Positions 1-10,461 are shown, counted from the stretch's first letter. The stretch is 64,000 bases of DNA from Mesorhizobium sp. 131-2-1 (GCF_016756535.1 NZ_AP023247.1:3410501-3474500), one strand, 5' to 3'. The notes: a model not told the origin generated them from the letters alone. Numbers and translations: made by a program.

Positions 1-504
1 CGCAACACCCATGCCGGCGCCGGCCAGCCCTCGGCTGTTGGTGGTGGCGCCGGCAACGATGGCGCCGGCGCCGAGCAGCGTGGCGATGATCGCCATGGTC
101 TTGGCGCGCTCAAGCTGGTCGCGCAGCTTCTGCTGATGGCCGCCGGCGATGTGGCCGGCTTCATGGGCGATGACGCCGATGATCTCGTTGGGTGTTTCCG
201 CCGTCATCAGAGCGCCGGTGTTTATGAACAGCCGGCGCCCGGTGACGAAGGCGTTGAAACTGGAGTCATTGACCAGCACGATGTCGATGCCGTCATTGGC
301 GAGGCCCGCCGCCTTGAAGATCGGCCGCGCATAGTCGCGCACCAGCGCCTCGATCTCGGCGTCGCGCACGATGGGGACGTTTTGCGCAAATGCGCTGACC
401 GAGCCGGAGACGGCGACGGCGGCCGCAAGCAAAAGCGTGGCGAAGCCGCGCGCGGTCCTTGCAACGGTCGATCTGGCAGTGGTCGATCTGGGTCGGCTCA
501 ACAT
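1..504 (-). CDS. M48-family metalloprotease, N-terminal part (runs off the window)
   Basis: This is a zinc metallopeptidase of family M48, probably exported and involved in envelope protein quality control (BepA/YfgC-like). The frame opens at an ATG at 502-504 and stays open to base 1. Residues 1-40 are an export signal: basic start, hydrophobic Leu/Ala stretch, then a SAFAQ cleavage region. The zinc-binding motif HEAGH lies at about residues 114-118, inside VIAHEAGHIAGGHQ. A Gly/Ala-rich membrane-associating stretch follows (TLLGAGAIVAGA). The family usually adds a third zinc ligand and TPR repeats, which would lie beyond the edge. It is divergent from the aminotransferase gene. Confidence 0.88.
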   Translation of the reverse strand, partial: MLSRPRSTTARSTVARTARGFATLLLAAAVAVSGSVSAFAQNVPIVRDAEIEALVRDYARPIFKAAGLANDGIDIVLVNDSSFNAFVTGRRLFINTGALMTAETPNEIIGVIAHEAGHIAGGHQQKLRDQLERAKTMAIIATLLGAGAIVAGATTNSRGLAGAGMGVA

Positions 505-638
505 GACAGGTCCACTGGTAGACGAGCGGGCGGAGGATGAAAAGTCGGCACCGAAAACTTCCTGCGCTTGTGATCCCCACATCAATCGGGCATTTGTGCG
601 GCGCGGCCAGGGCGGATCCTGGCGTGTTGGATTTGAAA

Positions 639-1787
639 ATGGTTGTTTCGCTTTCGCGCCGCGGCGAGGTCGAGCCGTTCCACGCCATGGATATTCTGGC
701 CGAGGCCAACCGGCTGAAGGCGACCGGCGTGCCGGTGGTTTCGATGGCGGTCGGCCAGCCGTCCGACCCGGCGCCGGCCGGCGTGCGGCTGGCCGCTGCC
801 AATGCCCTGAAGGTCGGCCGCATCGGCTACACCGACGCTCTGGGTCTGGCCGATCTGCGCCAGGCGATCGCTGCGCACTACGCCGAGCATTACGGAATCG
901 ATGTCCCGGCGGCGCGAATCGCCGTCACCACCGGATCGTCCGCGGCCTTCAACCTGGCTTTCCTGGCGATGTTCGATCCCGGCGACCGCGTCGCCATCGC
1001 CGCGCCCGGCTATCCGGCCTACCGCAACATCATGGCCGCGCTCGGTATCGAGATCGTCGAGATCGAACTCGGCAGCGATGCCTATCTCCATGCCGAGCAT
1101 CTGAGGACCGCGCATCGCGAAAAGCCGCTGAAAGGGGTGCTGTTCGCCAGTCCGGCCAATCCGACCGGCGCGGTGATCCCGGCCGACGAGCTTGCCGCGC
1201 TGGTCACGACAGCGGAGGATCTCGGCATCGCTGTGATCTCCGACGAGATCTACCACCGGCTGGCCTATGCGGCGCCTGACACGACCGCGCTCGCCTACGG
1301 TTCGGACGTGACGGTCATCAATTCCTTCTCGAAATACTATTGCATGACCGGCTGGCGCATCGGCTGGATGGTGCTTCCGGAACAATTGGTGCGTCCCGTC
1401 GAGCGCATCGCCCAGAGTCTCTACATATCGCCGCCGGAACTGTCGCAGATCGCCGCGATCGAGGCGTTCAAGGCGACCGAGGAGCTGGAAGCGGTGAAGG
1501 CGCGCTATGCCTGGAACCGCGAGCTTTTGATGAAGCGGCTGCCGGAGCTCGGCTTTGCGCTCGCGGCACCCATGGACGGCGCCTTCTACGCTTTTTGCGA
1601 CGTCACAAGGCATACCAATGACAGCATGGCCTTCGCGCGCCGGATGCTTGCCGAGGCGCATGTGGCGGCGACGCCCGGCCGGGACTTCGATCCCGTTGCA
1701 GGGCATCGCACGATGCGCTTTTCCTATGCCGGCAGCCACGACGACATGGTCGAGGCGATGGCGCGCATCGAGCGCTGGCTGAAGTAG
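639..1787 (+). CDS. PLP-dependent class I/II aminotransferase
   Basis: This is a fold-type I pyridoxal-phosphate aminotransferase, cytosolic, about 382 residues. Seen in the sequence: the N-terminal GQPSDPAP stretch, the cofactor-contact region [28 protein letters not shown], and the Schiff-base lysine in [16 protein letters not shown] at about residue 232. The C-terminal [18 protein letters not shown] supplies the arginine that binds the substrate carboxylate. I chose the ATG at 639 ([13 protein letters not shown]) because family homology begins there; the frame is open upstream to 537 and no strong ribosome site decides it. The amino-acid substrate cannot be told from sequence. It lies 10 bases before the glutaminase gene, so the two are probably cotranscribed. 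Confidence 0.9.
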   Translation: MVVSLSRRGEVEPFHAMDILAEANRLKATGVPVVSMAVGQPSDPAPAGVRLAAANALKVGRIGYTDALGLADLRQAIAAHYAEHYGIDVPAARIAVTTGSSAAFNLAFLAMFDPGDRVAIAAPGYPAYRNIMAALGIEIVEIELGSDAYLHAEHLRTAHREKPLKGVLFASPANPTGAVIPADELAALVTTAEDLGIAVISDEIYHRLAYAAPDTTALAYGSDVTVINSFSKYYCMTGWRIGWMVLPEQLVRPVERIAQSLYISPPELSQIAAIEAFKATEELEAVKARYAWNRELLMKRLPELGFALAAPMDGAFYAFCDVTRHTNDSMAFARRMLAEAHVAATPGRDFDPVAGHRTMRFSYAGSHDDMVEAMARIERWLK

Positions 1788-1797
1788 CGGGGAGGTC

Positions 1798-2727
1798 ATG
1801 CCGGAACTCGAACAGGCGCTTGCCGAAGTCGCCGCCGAAATGGCCGAGCGCACGGATCGCGGTGATGTCGCGACCTATATTCCGCAGCTTGGCAAGGTCG
1901 ACCCGAAGAAGTTCGGCATGGCGGCCGTTACCAATGACGGACGCGTACTGCTTGCCGGCGACGCCGAAGAAGCCTTTTCCATCCAGAGCATTTCCAAGGT
2001 GTTCACGCTGACGCTTGCGCTCGGCAATGTCGGCGATGCGCTGTGGCAGCGTGTCGGACGCGAGCCGTCGGGCAATCCGTTCAACTCGATCGTCCAGCTC
2101 GAGCACGAGAACGGCATTCCGCGCAACCCGTTCATCAACGCCGGCGCCATCGTCGTCTCCGACATATTGCTCGCCGGCCACCAGCCGCGCGAAGCGATCG
2201 GCGAGATCCTGCGCTTCATCCAGTTCCTGGCCGACGACGACACCATTATCATCGATCGCGAGGTGGCGGCCTCCGAGCGCGCCACCGGCTACCGCAACTT
2301 CGCACTTGCCAACTATATGAAATCCTTCGGCAATCTCCACCATGCGCCAGAGCTGGCGCTGGGCGTCTATTTCCACCATTGCGCCATTGCCATGAGCTGC
2401 CGGCAACTGGCGATGGCCGGCCGCTTCCTTGCCAATGGCGGCAAGAACCCGGCGACCGGGCATTCGGTGGTGTCGGCCGAGCGGGCGCGCCGCATCGGCG
2501 CGATGATGCTGACCTGCGGCCACTATGACGGATCCGGCGATTTCGCCTTCCGCGTCGGCATCCCCGGCAAGAGCGGCGTCGGTGGCGGCATATTGGGGAT
2601 CGTGCCGGGGGTGGCTTCGCTAGCGGTCTGGTCGCCTGGCCTCAATGCCAACGGCAATTCCAAGCTCGGCTCGATCGCGCTGGAGAGGCTGGCGAAGATG
2701 ATGAACTGGTCGATCTTCGCACCTTAG
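1798..2727 (+). CDS. glsA: Glutaminase
   Basis: Hydrolyses L-glutamine to L-glutamate and ammonia. The 309-residue length is typical of the bacterial glutaminase family, which has a beta-lactamase-like serine fold. The nucleophile motif Ser-x-x-Lys is QSISK at residues 63-67 (Ser64, Lys67). Further family blocks are [26 protein letters not shown] and GKSGVGGGI. It starts 10 bases after the aminotransferase stop, preceded by GGGGAGG. The pairing suggests nitrogen or glutamate metabolism. It ends in front of a bidirectional terminator shared with the convergent rne gene. Confidence 0.95.
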   Translation: MPELEQALAEVAAEMAERTDRGDVATYIPQLGKVDPKKFGMAAVTNDGRVLLAGDAEEAFSIQSISKVFTLTLALGNVGDALWQRVGREPSGNPFNSIVQLEHENGIPRNPFINAGAIVVSDILLAGHQPREAIGEILRFIQFLADDDTIIIDREVAASERATGYRNFALANYMKSFGNLHHAPELALGVYFHHCAIAMSCRQLAMAGRFLANGGKNPATGHSVVSAERARRIGAMMLTCGHYDGSGDFAFRVGIPGKSGVGGGILGIVPGVASLAVWSPGLNANGNSKLGSIALERLAKMMNWSIFAP

Positions 2728-2802
2728 GGCTGCCGATATCAGCTTATGCCGGCCTGACTTTAACCTCGCCAACCCTTGGACCACGGCAGCATAACCACAA
2801 AA

Positions 2803-2840
2803 AAATCCCGCGCCGTTTTGACGACGCGGGATTTGTTTTG
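2803..2840. terminator. Bidirectional intrinsic terminator between glsA and rne
   Basis: A 10-base-pair stem, AAATCCCGCG at 2803-2812 pairing with CGCGGGATTT at 2825-2834, is flanked by an A-run on the left and TTTGTTTT on the right. It can therefore stop transcription from either convergent gene. Confidence 0.85.
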
Positions 2841-2871
2841 GTCAAAAAATTACTCCAAGCCACTGAAAAAC

Positions 2872-5832
2872 TTAGAAGAAACCCTTCCGCTGCCACCAAC
2901 CGGCGCGCTTCGGCTTGTCCTCGGTTTTTGCCTCATCGGCAACGCTCGACGAGACCACCGGCACGGCCGGAGCGTCCGGCGAGACGGGTTTGCGCCTGGT
3001 CGGGCGGGCCGGCTCGTCCTCGGACGCGGCCGGAGCAGCAGGCGCCGCCTCGACCGGAGCCGGGGTTTCAATCGTTGCCTCCGGCACGGCCTCGGCTACC
3101 GTCTCCGCGACAACTGCCTCCGCGGCCTCCGCGACCTTCTTCGATCTCGAGGCACGCTTGGGCTTCTTCGGCTTTTCGGCGATGGGCGCGTCGTCATTGG
3201 CGGAAGCTGGAACGACCGGTTCCTCGACGGGCGTGGCTGTCACGGTTTCGGCCGCGACGGCTTCGCTTTCCGACGCGACGCCCTCGACGCCGTCGGCCTC
3301 TTCGCCGGCAGTTGCGTCGGCCACGCCTTCATCCTCTTCGCGGCGATTGCGCTTGCCGCCGCGCTTGCCGCGCCGGCGCTTCTTGCCCTGACCGTCTTCC
3401 GCTGCCTCGGCCGTGTCGACAATGCCGACCGGAGCTTCGTCGCCCGCTTCTGCCTCGTCGCTTGCAACGGCGGAAACGCCGTCCGCCGACGCCGGCGCGG
3501 AAACGGCCCCGGCATGGGCGCCGTGCTCGCGATCGCCGTGTTCGCGATCGCGATCCTTGCCGCCGCGCCGCCGGCGGCGCTTGCGGCGCTTGCGGTCACG
3601 GCCTTCGCCGTCCTCGCCGACCCTCTGCTGCTGCGGCTGCTGCTGGGACTGGCGCGGTTGTTCCGCCTGGGCGGGCGCCTCCTCTTCGTCCTCGATGACG
3701 ATCTCGTCCTCGGGCTCCTCCGGCTCGACATAGGCCGGCAGGCTGCGCACTTCGACGAAGCCCTCCGGCTTTTCGGCGATCGCGCCACGGAAGATCGCAT
3801 AGTGCTGAGCGCCGACCGTGTCGTCGGCCTCGATCGTGATGGTCAGGCCGAAGCGGCTTTCGAGTTCGACCAGCGTGCCGCGCTTGTGGTTGAGCACATA
3901 AAGCGCGGTCGGGGCCGGCGTGCGGACCGTGATGTGGCTGCGCGAATCCTTGAGAAGGAATTCCTCGATCGCCCTGACCACCATCAGCGCAACCGAGGAG
4001 TCTGAACGCACATGGCCGGTGCCGCCGCAATGCGGGCAGGGCTTCATGGTCGATTCCAGCACGCTGGCGCGGATGCGCTGGCGCGACATCTCCATCAGGC
4101 CGAAATGCGAGATGCGGCCGACCTGGATGCGGGCACGGTCGTTCTTGAGGTGATCCTTCAGCCGCTTCTCGACGGAGCGGTTGTTGCGGTTCTCCTCCAT
4201 GTCGATGAAGTCGATGACGATCAGGCCGGCAAGGTCGCGCAGCCTGAGTTGCCGGGCGACTTCCTCGGCGGCTTCCAGATTGGTGTGGAGCGCGGTGTCC
4301 TCGATCGAGTGCTCCTTGGTGGAACGCCCCGAATTGACGTCGATGGAGACCAGCGCCTCGGTCTGGTTGATGATGATGTAGCCGCCGCTCTTCAGCGTCA
4401 CTTGCGGCTGCAGCATGCGGTCGAGTTGCGCCTCGATGCCGTTGCGCACGAAGATCGGGGTGGTGTCGCGATAGGGCTGAACCACCTTGGCGTGGCTCGG
4501 CATCAGCATGCGCATGAAGTCCTTGGCCTCGCGATAGCCGTCCTCGCCGGAGACCAGGATCTCGTCGATATCCTTGTTGTAGAGGTCGCGCACCGAGCGC
4601 TTGATCAGGCTGCCTTCCTCGTAGACCAGGGCAGGGGCCGTGGACTGCAGCGTGAGGTTGCGGACGTTTTCCCAAAGCCGCATCAGATATTCATAGTCGC
4701 GCTTGATCTCGGCCTTGGTGCGGCTCTCGCCGGCGGTGCGCAGGATGACGCCCATGCCCTGCGGCACTTCGAGGTCGGCGACGACTTCCTTCAGCCGCTT
4801 GCGGTCCTGGGCGTTGGTGATCTTGCGCGAAATGCCGCCGCCGCGCGCCGTGTTCGGCATCAGCACCGAATAGCGGCCGGCGAGCGACAGATAGGTGGTA
4901 AGCGCGGCGCCCTTGTTGCCGCGCTCTTCCTTGACCACCTGGACCAGAAGGATTTGACGGCGCTTGATGACTTCCTGGATCTTATACTGGCGGCGCACCG
5001 GCTTGCGGCGGTTGCGCACCTCTTCAAGTGCATCCTCGGCGCCGACCGATTCGATCTCGTGGTCGTCCGGATGCGAGGACTGCACCTCTTCCAGCATGCC
5101 GCGATCGTTGTCGCTGGAGGTGGCTTCACCGTTCTGTTCGGCTTGCGGGACCGATTCCGAAATCACGTCGGCTTCGACGCTGGCGGCGATCGAGGTAGGG
5201 CCGCCCCTGGACGTTTCGCCATCGTCGTCCGCGGTGGCATCGTCGCCATGCTCGGCGGTTCCGTGGTCCTGGCCGCCATCCTGCGAGCCGGCATCGGCAT
5301 CGCTGGACTGGATCTCGATGGCCTCGGCGATCGTCTCGACGATGTCTTCGCCGCTTTCGCCGGCAGCCTCGCCGCTTACGACCTCTCCGGCGCTGTCGCC
5401 GGGCTCCTCGGAACCGGCGACGCTCGGCTCGCGCTTGTGCTCGCCACGGTCGCGGTTCTTGCCGCCGCGCCGGCGGCCGCGCCGGCCGCGATCGCGGGCC
5501 TGGTGCTCATCGCCGTCGCCGTCCTCGTCGTCTTCGTCCTCGGCCTCCTGCGCTTCCGCGCGCAGCAGCGCCTGACGGTCGGCGACCGGGATCTGGTAGT
5601 AGTCGGGGTGGATTTCACTGAAGGCGAGGAAACCGTGACGGTTGCCGCCATACTCGACAAAAGCTGCCTGAAGGGACGGTTCGACGCGCGTTACGCGGGC
5701 GAGGTAGATGTTTCCTTTGAGCTGCTTCTTGTCCTGGGATTCAAAGTCGAATTCTTCAATACGGTTACCGCGAATGACGACAACGCGTGTTTCCTCCTGG
5801 TGGGAGGCGTCTATCAGCATCTTGTTGGGCAT
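2872..5832 (-). CDS. rne: Ribonuclease E
   Basis: Single-strand-specific endoribonuclease that starts mRNA decay and processes rRNA and tRNA precursors; the degradosome scaffold. It is 986 residues. The N-terminal S1 domain (from about residue 36) is split by a long acidic and Arg/Gly-rich insertion, as usual in alphaproteobacteria. The catalytic core follows, with the magnesium-binding block SIDVNSGRST, the GLIVIDFIDM block, and the zinc-link CPHCGGTGH. The C-terminal third is low-complexity, with acidic and Lys/Arg-rich patches (RKRRKRRRRRGGK), and ends in AGWWQRKGFF. The start at 5832 (MPNKMLIDA) is chosen over an upstream open frame because GGGAGGAAA precedes it at good spacing. Confidence 0.96.
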   Translation of the reverse strand: MPNKMLIDASHQEETRVVVIRGNRIEEFDFESQDKKQLKGNIYLARVTRVEPSLQAAFVEYGGNRHGFLAFSEIHPDYYQIPVADRQALLRAEAQEAEDEDDEDGDGDEHQARDRGRRGRRRGGKNRDRGEHKREPSVAGSEEPGDSAGEVVSGEAAGESGEDIVETIAEAIEIQSSDADAGSQDGGQDHGTAEHGDDATADDDGETSRGGPTSIAASVEADVISESVPQAEQNGEATSSDNDRGMLEEVQSSHPDDHEIESVGAEDALEEVRNRRKPVRRQYKIQEVIKRRQILLVQVVKEERGNKGAALTTYLSLAGRYSVLMPNTARGGGISRKITNAQDRKRLKEVVADLEVPQGMGVILRTAGESRTKAEIKRDYEYLMRLWENVRNLTLQSTAPALVYEEGSLIKRSVRDLYNKDIDEILVSGEDGYREAKDFMRMLMPSHAKVVQPYRDTTPIFVRNGIEAQLDRMLQPQVTLKSGGYIIINQTEALVSIDVNSGRSTKEHSIEDTALHTNLEAAEEVARQLRLRDLAGLIVIDFIDMEENRNNRSVEKRLKDHLKNDRARIQVGRISHFGLMEMSRQRIRASVLESTMKPCPHCGGTGHVRSDSSVALMVVRAIEEFLLKDSRSHITVRTPAPTALYVLNHKRGTLVELESRFGLTITIEADDTVGAQHYAIFRGAIAEKPEGFVEVRSLPAYVEPEEPEDEIVIEDEEEAPAQAEQPRQSQQQPQQQRVGEDGEGRDRKRRKRRRRRGGKDRDREHGDREHGAHAGAVSAPASADGVSAVASDEAEAGDEAPVGIVDTAEAAEDGQGKKRRRGKRGGKRNRREEDEGVADATAGEEADGVEGVASESEAVAAETVTATPVEEPVVPASANDDAPIAEKPKKPKRASRSKKVAEAAEAVVAETVAEAVPEATIETPAPVEAAPAAPAASEDEPARPTRRKPVSPDAPAVPVVSSSVADEAKTEDKPKRAGWWQRKGFF

Positions 5833-6480
5833 TATTTCGTTTCCTCCCGGCAGCCGCCAGCCGCAGCTTGCGGGGCAAAGCCCGCTGCTTCGGTCCTGGA
5901 ACGTGGGTGCCGGACAATTGAACGTCCGCCGGCCGCCGCTTGAGCGCCATGGCGGTGCCGCCCGCAGCCACAATGGCGCGGTTTGATGCGGACCTTTCCA
6001 TGATTGCGCTTGAAGCCATTGGCACCAGCAGAACCTTTTGAACCAAAGCCCGGACGAACCGGACCAGCTTGTTTGCTCATACAGAGCCGGCACGGGACGA
6101 CCCGGCCGTTTTCCTCACGCAAGCGATTCCCCCGCCACGGGCGCACGCCTGCGAAATTCGTCGCGATCACCTGAAGCCTTTTCGCTTGAAGCGAAAGGAG
6201 CCGCCTTTCATCTGACCTGTAGCAGGAAGCTGCGGAGGAAGCGGTTCCAGGATTGCAGTGATCCACCATCGCTTTTATGATTTGGCGGCAGGGAAGGCAA
6301 CCCCGATTTCGGATGCCGGCAAAAAGGAGTTCCCTTAGGGAAGCCAGGCCTTCAATTCCTTGCGCGAAAAGGCTTGGTTAACCTTCTCTGGATACCAATC
6401 GTTAATCGAGTTCGTGGCCTGACCGGCACTTCGATGCAATGACCGGCGCCTGGCGCCAAACCGGGAGCGACTGGAAAGAG
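5833..6480. promoter_or_regulatory. Long divergent intergenic region: rne leader and amidase promoter region
   Basis: About 650 bases separate the divergent rne and amidase genes. There is a hairpin at 6177-6198, CCTT(T)TCGCT paired with AGCGAAAGG around a TGA loop. A long leader is in keeping with RNase E autoregulating its own message in other bacteria, but nothing here resembles the enterobacterial rne leader that I could name. A TTGGTTAACC stretch near 6371 may belong to the amidase promoter. I see no gene. Confidence 0.35.
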
Positions 6481-7740
6481 ATGGGACTGGCAGGCATCGC
6501 AAACAAGGATCGTTGCGCCGCCCGGTCTGCCTTGCATCTTGCCTGCGCGCTTTTGCTGATGGCGGTTCTGCTTGTTTTTTCAGGCGTTTCGCACGCTGGC
6601 GATGCGCCGCTCAGCGCCACCGGCTACAAAATGGCGGGCGATGCCACCAAGATGCGCATCGTCATGACCTTCGACCGCGAGCCCGACGTCAAATGGTTCC
6701 TGCTGCGCGGCCCCAATCGCCTGGTCGTCGACCTGCCGCGCACCAGATTCGCCATCGGCGCCAAGGATGCGAAGGCGCGCGGCCTGGTCCGGGCCATACG
6801 CTACGGCGATCAGGGTGAGGGGTCGCGGCTGATCCTCACCGGCAAGGGGCCGTTTTCGGTCGACAAGCTCGACGTGCTCAAGAACGACGACGGCAGCGGC
6901 TACCGCATCGCCATCGACATGTCGGCGGCTTCGGCGCGGGAATTCGATGCCGCGCTCGCCAACCAGGCGTTGACCACCGGCTCGACGGTTTCAACCGACA
7001 AGGGCGGCAGGGTCGGAACCGGACCGATCTCCAATCCGGGCCATCGCTTCACGGTCGTCATCGATCCCGGCCATGGCGGCGTCGACGGCGGCGCAGAGGG
7101 CCTCAACGGCACCATCGAGAAGAACGTCACGCTCGCCTTCGCCACCGAATTGCGCGACAAGCTCGTCGCGGTCGGCAAGTACGATGTGTTCATGACCCGC
7201 GAGACGGACGAATTCCTGCGGCTGGACGACCGGGTGCGCATCGCGCGCCAGCATGAAGCCGACCTCTTGATCTCGATCCATGCCGACACGATCAGCGTCA
7301 AGGGCATCCGCGGCGCAACCGTCTACACCGTCTCCGACAAGGCCTCCGATCCCGAGGCGCAGGCGCTCGCCGACCGCGAGAACCTCTCCGATCAGTTCGC
7401 CGGCATGGAGATCAAGAACGACAACAAGGAAGTGACCGACATCCTGATCGACCTGATCCGCCGCGAGACGCACAGCTTTTCGATGAGCTTTGCCCATACG
7501 CTGGTCGGGCAGCTTTCGACCAGCGTCGGCCTGATCAACAATCCGCAGCGCTCCGCCGGGTTCAAGGTGCTGAAGGCGCCGGACGTGCCGTCGGTGCTGG
7601 TCGAACTCGGCTACCTCTCCAACGCCAAGGACGAAGCACAACTGCTCAGCGCCGACTGGCGCGGCAAGGCCGCGCAGAGCATAACCAACGCCGTCGCGCT
7701 GTTCGCTTCAGCCAAGGCCGGAACGGCGACCGGGGGCTGA
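6481..7740 (+). CDS. N-acetylmuramoyl-L-alanine amidase (AMIN plus Amidase_3)
   Basis: Periplasmic zinc amidase that cuts the bond between N-acetylmuramate and L-alanine in peptidoglycan, needed for daughter-cell separation. After a signal peptide (hydrophobic LACALLLMAVLLVFSGVSHA, mature from about GDAPL), an AMIN domain covers roughly residues 40-150. The Amidase_3 domain covers the C-terminal half: VVIDPGHGGVDGGAEG (zinc His), a conserved Glu in GTIEKNV, SIHADT (zinc His) and VLVELGYLSN (catalytic Glu). I prefer the ATG at 6481 because GGAAAGAG lies just upstream; an in-frame ATG at 6439 has no clear ribosome site. It precedes the gene for PBP1A, another wall enzyme. Confidence 0.92.
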   Translation: MGLAGIANKDRCAARSALHLACALLLMAVLLVFSGVSHAGDAPLSATGYKMAGDATKMRIVMTFDREPDVKWFLLRGPNRLVVDLPRTRFAIGAKDAKARGLVRAIRYGDQGEGSRLILTGKGPFSVDKLDVLKNDDGSGYRIAIDMSAASAREFDAALANQALTTGSTVSTDKGGRVGTGPISNPGHRFTVVIDPGHGGVDGGAEGLNGTIEKNVTLAFATELRDKLVAVGKYDVFMTRETDEFLRLDDRVRIARQHEADLLISIHADTISVKGIRGATVYTVSDKASDPEAQALADRENLSDQFAGMEIKNDNKEVTDILIDLIRRETHSFSMSFAHTLVGQLSTSVGLINNPQRSAGFKVLKAPDVPSVLVELGYLSNAKDEAQLLSADWRGKAAQSITNAVALFASAKAGTATGG

Positions 7741-7951
7741 CATGGCTGCCGCCTGCAACCAGAGGCAGCGTTGCACGACGACAACACCCGGCGCTATTAT
7801 TTCCCAAGAGGGAGCCCGAAAACCCGGTGCTGCCGTATTTTGTCCACATGGTGGCGACATGGGTTTTCCATTGCGGATTGGGACCGTCCCGGAAGCTTGC
7901 GCCATAGGCGGCTTCGTTTAGGAAATTCCCGAACCACGGACTGGAGCGGGC

Positions 7952-10408
7952 ATGATTCGTCTCATCGGCTATTTCTTCGGCATCGGCACGACGCTGGCCC
8001 TTATCGTGGCCGCCGGCGTGGCGATCTACATCAGCCATCTGGCGAAGGATCTGCCCGACTACGAGGTGCTTGCCAAATACGAGCCGCCGGTGACGACGCG
8101 CATCCATGCGTCGGACGGCTCGCTGATGGCCGAATATGCGCGCGAGCGTCGCCTCTATCTGCCGATCCAGGCGGTTCCGGATCGCGTCAAGGCCGCTTTC
8201 CTGTCGGCCGAGGACAAGAATTTCTACAACCATCCCGGCATCGACGTGACCGGTCTCGGCCGCGCCATCATTGTCAACCTGCAGAATTTCGGTTCGGGCA
8301 GACGCCAGGTCGGCGCTTCGACGATCACCCAGCAGGTGGCGAAGAACTTCCTGCTCACCTCGGACCAGACGTACGAGCGCAAGATCAAGGAGATGATCCT
8401 GGCCTTCCGCATCGAGCAGGCCTATTCGAAGGACCGCATCCTCGAGCTCTACCTCAACGAGATCTTCTTCGGCTTCGGCGCCTATGGCGTGGCGGGCGCG
8501 GCGCTGACCTATTTCGACAAGTCGGTCAACGAGCTCACGGTGGCGGAAGCGGCCTATCTCGCCTCGTTGCCGAAAGGCCCCAACAACTATCACCCGTTCA
8601 AGCATGCCGACCGCGCGCTGGAGCGCCGCAACTGGGTGATCGACCAGATGGTCGAGAACGGCTACGTGACGCGCGAGGAAGGCGACAAGGCCAAGGCCGA
8701 GCCGCTCGGCGTGACGCCGCGCCGCAACGGCTCATACCTGTTCGCGGGCGAGTATTTCACCGAGGAAGTGCGCCGTCAGATCATCGCCCGCTACGGCGAG
8801 AATGCGCTCTACGAGGGCGGCCTTTCGGTGCGCACGACGCTCGACCCGAAGATCCAGCTCATCGCGCGCAAGGCGATGCAGAACGGGTTGCTGAAATACG
8901 ACACGCTGCGCGGCTATCGCGGACCGGTGACCCACATCGATGTTTCCGGCGACTGGGGCGTGCCGCTCGGCAACGTCAAGGGGCTGGAGGACGTGCCCGA
9001 ATGGACGCTCGCCGTCGTGCTCGACAGTTCCGACACTGGGCTCTCCATCGGCCTGCAGCCGGCGCGGCAGGTTTCGGGCGACATCGTCAAGGAGCGCGTC
9101 GAAGGCACCGTCAGCAAGGACGACATGGGATTTGCCATGCGTCACATTGTCGACGGCAAGAGCGTCAAGGCAAAATCGCCGGCGGATGTGCTGCAGCCCG
9201 GCGACGTCATCTATGTTCAGAAGAACGACGGTTCGGACAGCACCTACAGCCTGCGTCAGGTTCCGGAAGTGGAAGGCGGCCTGGTCGCCATGGATCCGCA
9301 CACCGGTCGCGTACTCGCCATGGTCGGTGGCTTCTCCTACGCGCAGTCGGAGTTCAATCGAGCAACCCAGGCGATGCGTCAGCCGGGCTCCTCGTTCAAG
9401 CCGATCGTCTATTCGGCCGCGCTCGACAATGGCTACACGCCGGCCTCGGTGATCATGGACGGTCCGATCACCATCCAGAGCGGCAACACGACATGGACGC
9501 CGAAGAACTATGACGGCACCGTCGCCGGTCCGGCGACATTGCGTTCCGGCATCGAAAAGTCGCGCAACCTGATGACGGTTCGGCTCGCCAACGACATGGG
9601 CATGAAGCTGGTCGTCGAATATGCCGAGCGCTTCGGCGTCTACGACCATCTGGCACCCTACCTGCCGATGGCACTCGGCTCCGGCGAGACGACCGTGATG
9701 CGCATGGTGTCGGCCTATTCGATCATGGCCAATGGCGGCAAGTCGATCAAACCCTCGCTTATCGACCGCATCCAGGATCGTTACGGCAAGACCGTGTTCA
9801 AGCAGGACGAGCGCGGCTGCGAGGGCTGCAACGCGGCCGAATGGAAGAACCAGCCCGAGCCGGAGCTGGTGGACAATTCCGAGCAGGTGCTCGATCCGAT
9901 GACCGCCTACCAGATCACCTCGATGATGGAAGGCGTCGTGCAGCGCGGCACCGGCGCCACCATCGCCGAGCTCGGCCGTCACATCGCCGGCAAGACCGGC
10001 ACGACCAACGACGAGAAGGATGCCTGGTTCATCGGCTATACGCCGAACCTCGTTGTCGGCCTTTACATGGGCTATGACACGCCGAAAGGGCTTGGCAAGG
10101 GCGCGACCGGCGGCGGCCTCGCGGCGCCGATCTTCAAGGATTTCATGCGCGTGGCGCTGGACGGCACGCCCAATATCGACTTCCAGGTTCCGGAAGGCAT
10201 GAAGCTCATTGCCATCAACCGCAAGACCGGCATGAAGGCCGCCGAAGGCGAGGCTGGCACGATCATCGAAGCCTTCAAGCCAGGCACCGGCCCGGCCGAT
10301 AGCTATTGGGTGATCGGCATGGGAGCCGACGGTTCGAACGGCGCCGGCGGCGCGCTGTCGCCGCAAGCCACGCAGGCCATCCAGGACGGCGGCGGCGGAC
10401 TCTACTGA
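7952..10408 (+). CDS. mrcA: Penicillin-binding protein 1A (bifunctional transglycosylase/transpeptidase)
   Basis: Polymerises and cross-links peptidoglycan at the inner membrane. Of 818 residues, about 6-30 form the single membrane anchor. The glycosyltransferase domain (GT51) has its catalytic glutamate in EDKNFYNHPGID (Glu87) and QVAKNFLL and RKIKEMILA blocks. A PCB_OB domain with long insertions follows. The transpeptidase domain has the active-site serine in GSSFKPIVY (Ser480, Lys483), the SRN motif in EKSRNLMT, and KTGTT near residue 681. GGAGCGGGC precedes the ATG. A strong hairpin follows the stop. The 211 bases upstream hold no gene. Confidence 0.96.
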   Translation: MIRLIGYFFGIGTTLALIVAAGVAIYISHLAKDLPDYEVLAKYEPPVTTRIHASDGSLMAEYARERRLYLPIQAVPDRVKAAFLSAEDKNFYNHPGIDVTGLGRAIIVNLQNFGSGRRQVGASTITQQVAKNFLLTSDQTYERKIKEMILAFRIEQAYSKDRILELYLNEIFFGFGAYGVAGAALTYFDKSVNELTVAEAAYLASLPKGPNNYHPFKHADRALERRNWVIDQMVENGYVTREEGDKAKAEPLGVTPRRNGSYLFAGEYFTEEVRRQIIARYGENALYEGGLSVRTTLDPKIQLIARKAMQNGLLKYDTLRGYRGPVTHIDVSGDWGVPLGNVKGLEDVPEWTLAVVLDSSDTGLSIGLQPARQVSGDIVKERVEGTVSKDDMGFAMRHIVDGKSVKAKSPADVLQPGDVIYVQKNDGSDSTYSLRQVPEVEGGLVAMDPHTGRVLAMVGGFSYAQSEFNRATQAMRQPGSSFKPIVYSAALDNGYTPASVIMDGPITIQSGNTTWTPKNYDGTVAGPATLRSGIEKSRNLMTVRLANDMGMKLVVEYAERFGVYDHLAPYLPMALGSGETTVMRMVSAYSIMANGGKSIKPSLIDRIQDRYGKTVFKQDERGCEGCNAAEWKNQPEPELVDNSEQVLDPMTAYQITSMMEGVVQRGTGATIAELGRHIAGKTGTTNDEKDAWFIGYTPNLVVGLYMGYDTPKGLGKGATGGGLAAPIFKDFMRVALDGTPNIDFQVPEGMKLIAINRKTGMKAAEGEAGTIIEAFKPGTGPADSYWVIGMGADGSNGAGGALSPQATQAIQDGGGGLY

Positions 10409-10425
10409 CGTCTCCGAGGCTACGG

Positions 10426-10461
10426 AATGGCCGGCTGAACACAGCCGGCCATTATTGCTTT
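10426..10461 (+). terminator. Intrinsic terminator after mrcA
   Basis: A perfect 12-base-pair stem, AATGGCCGGCTG with CAGCCGGCCATT around an AACA loop, is followed by a short T-rich tail (ATTGCTTT). It separates mrcA from prfB. Confidence 0.75.

Noticed and set aside
4012..5943. A 643-codon plus-strand frame opposite rne
   Set aside because: Shadow of the RNase E gene; no ribosome site and no recognisable motif.
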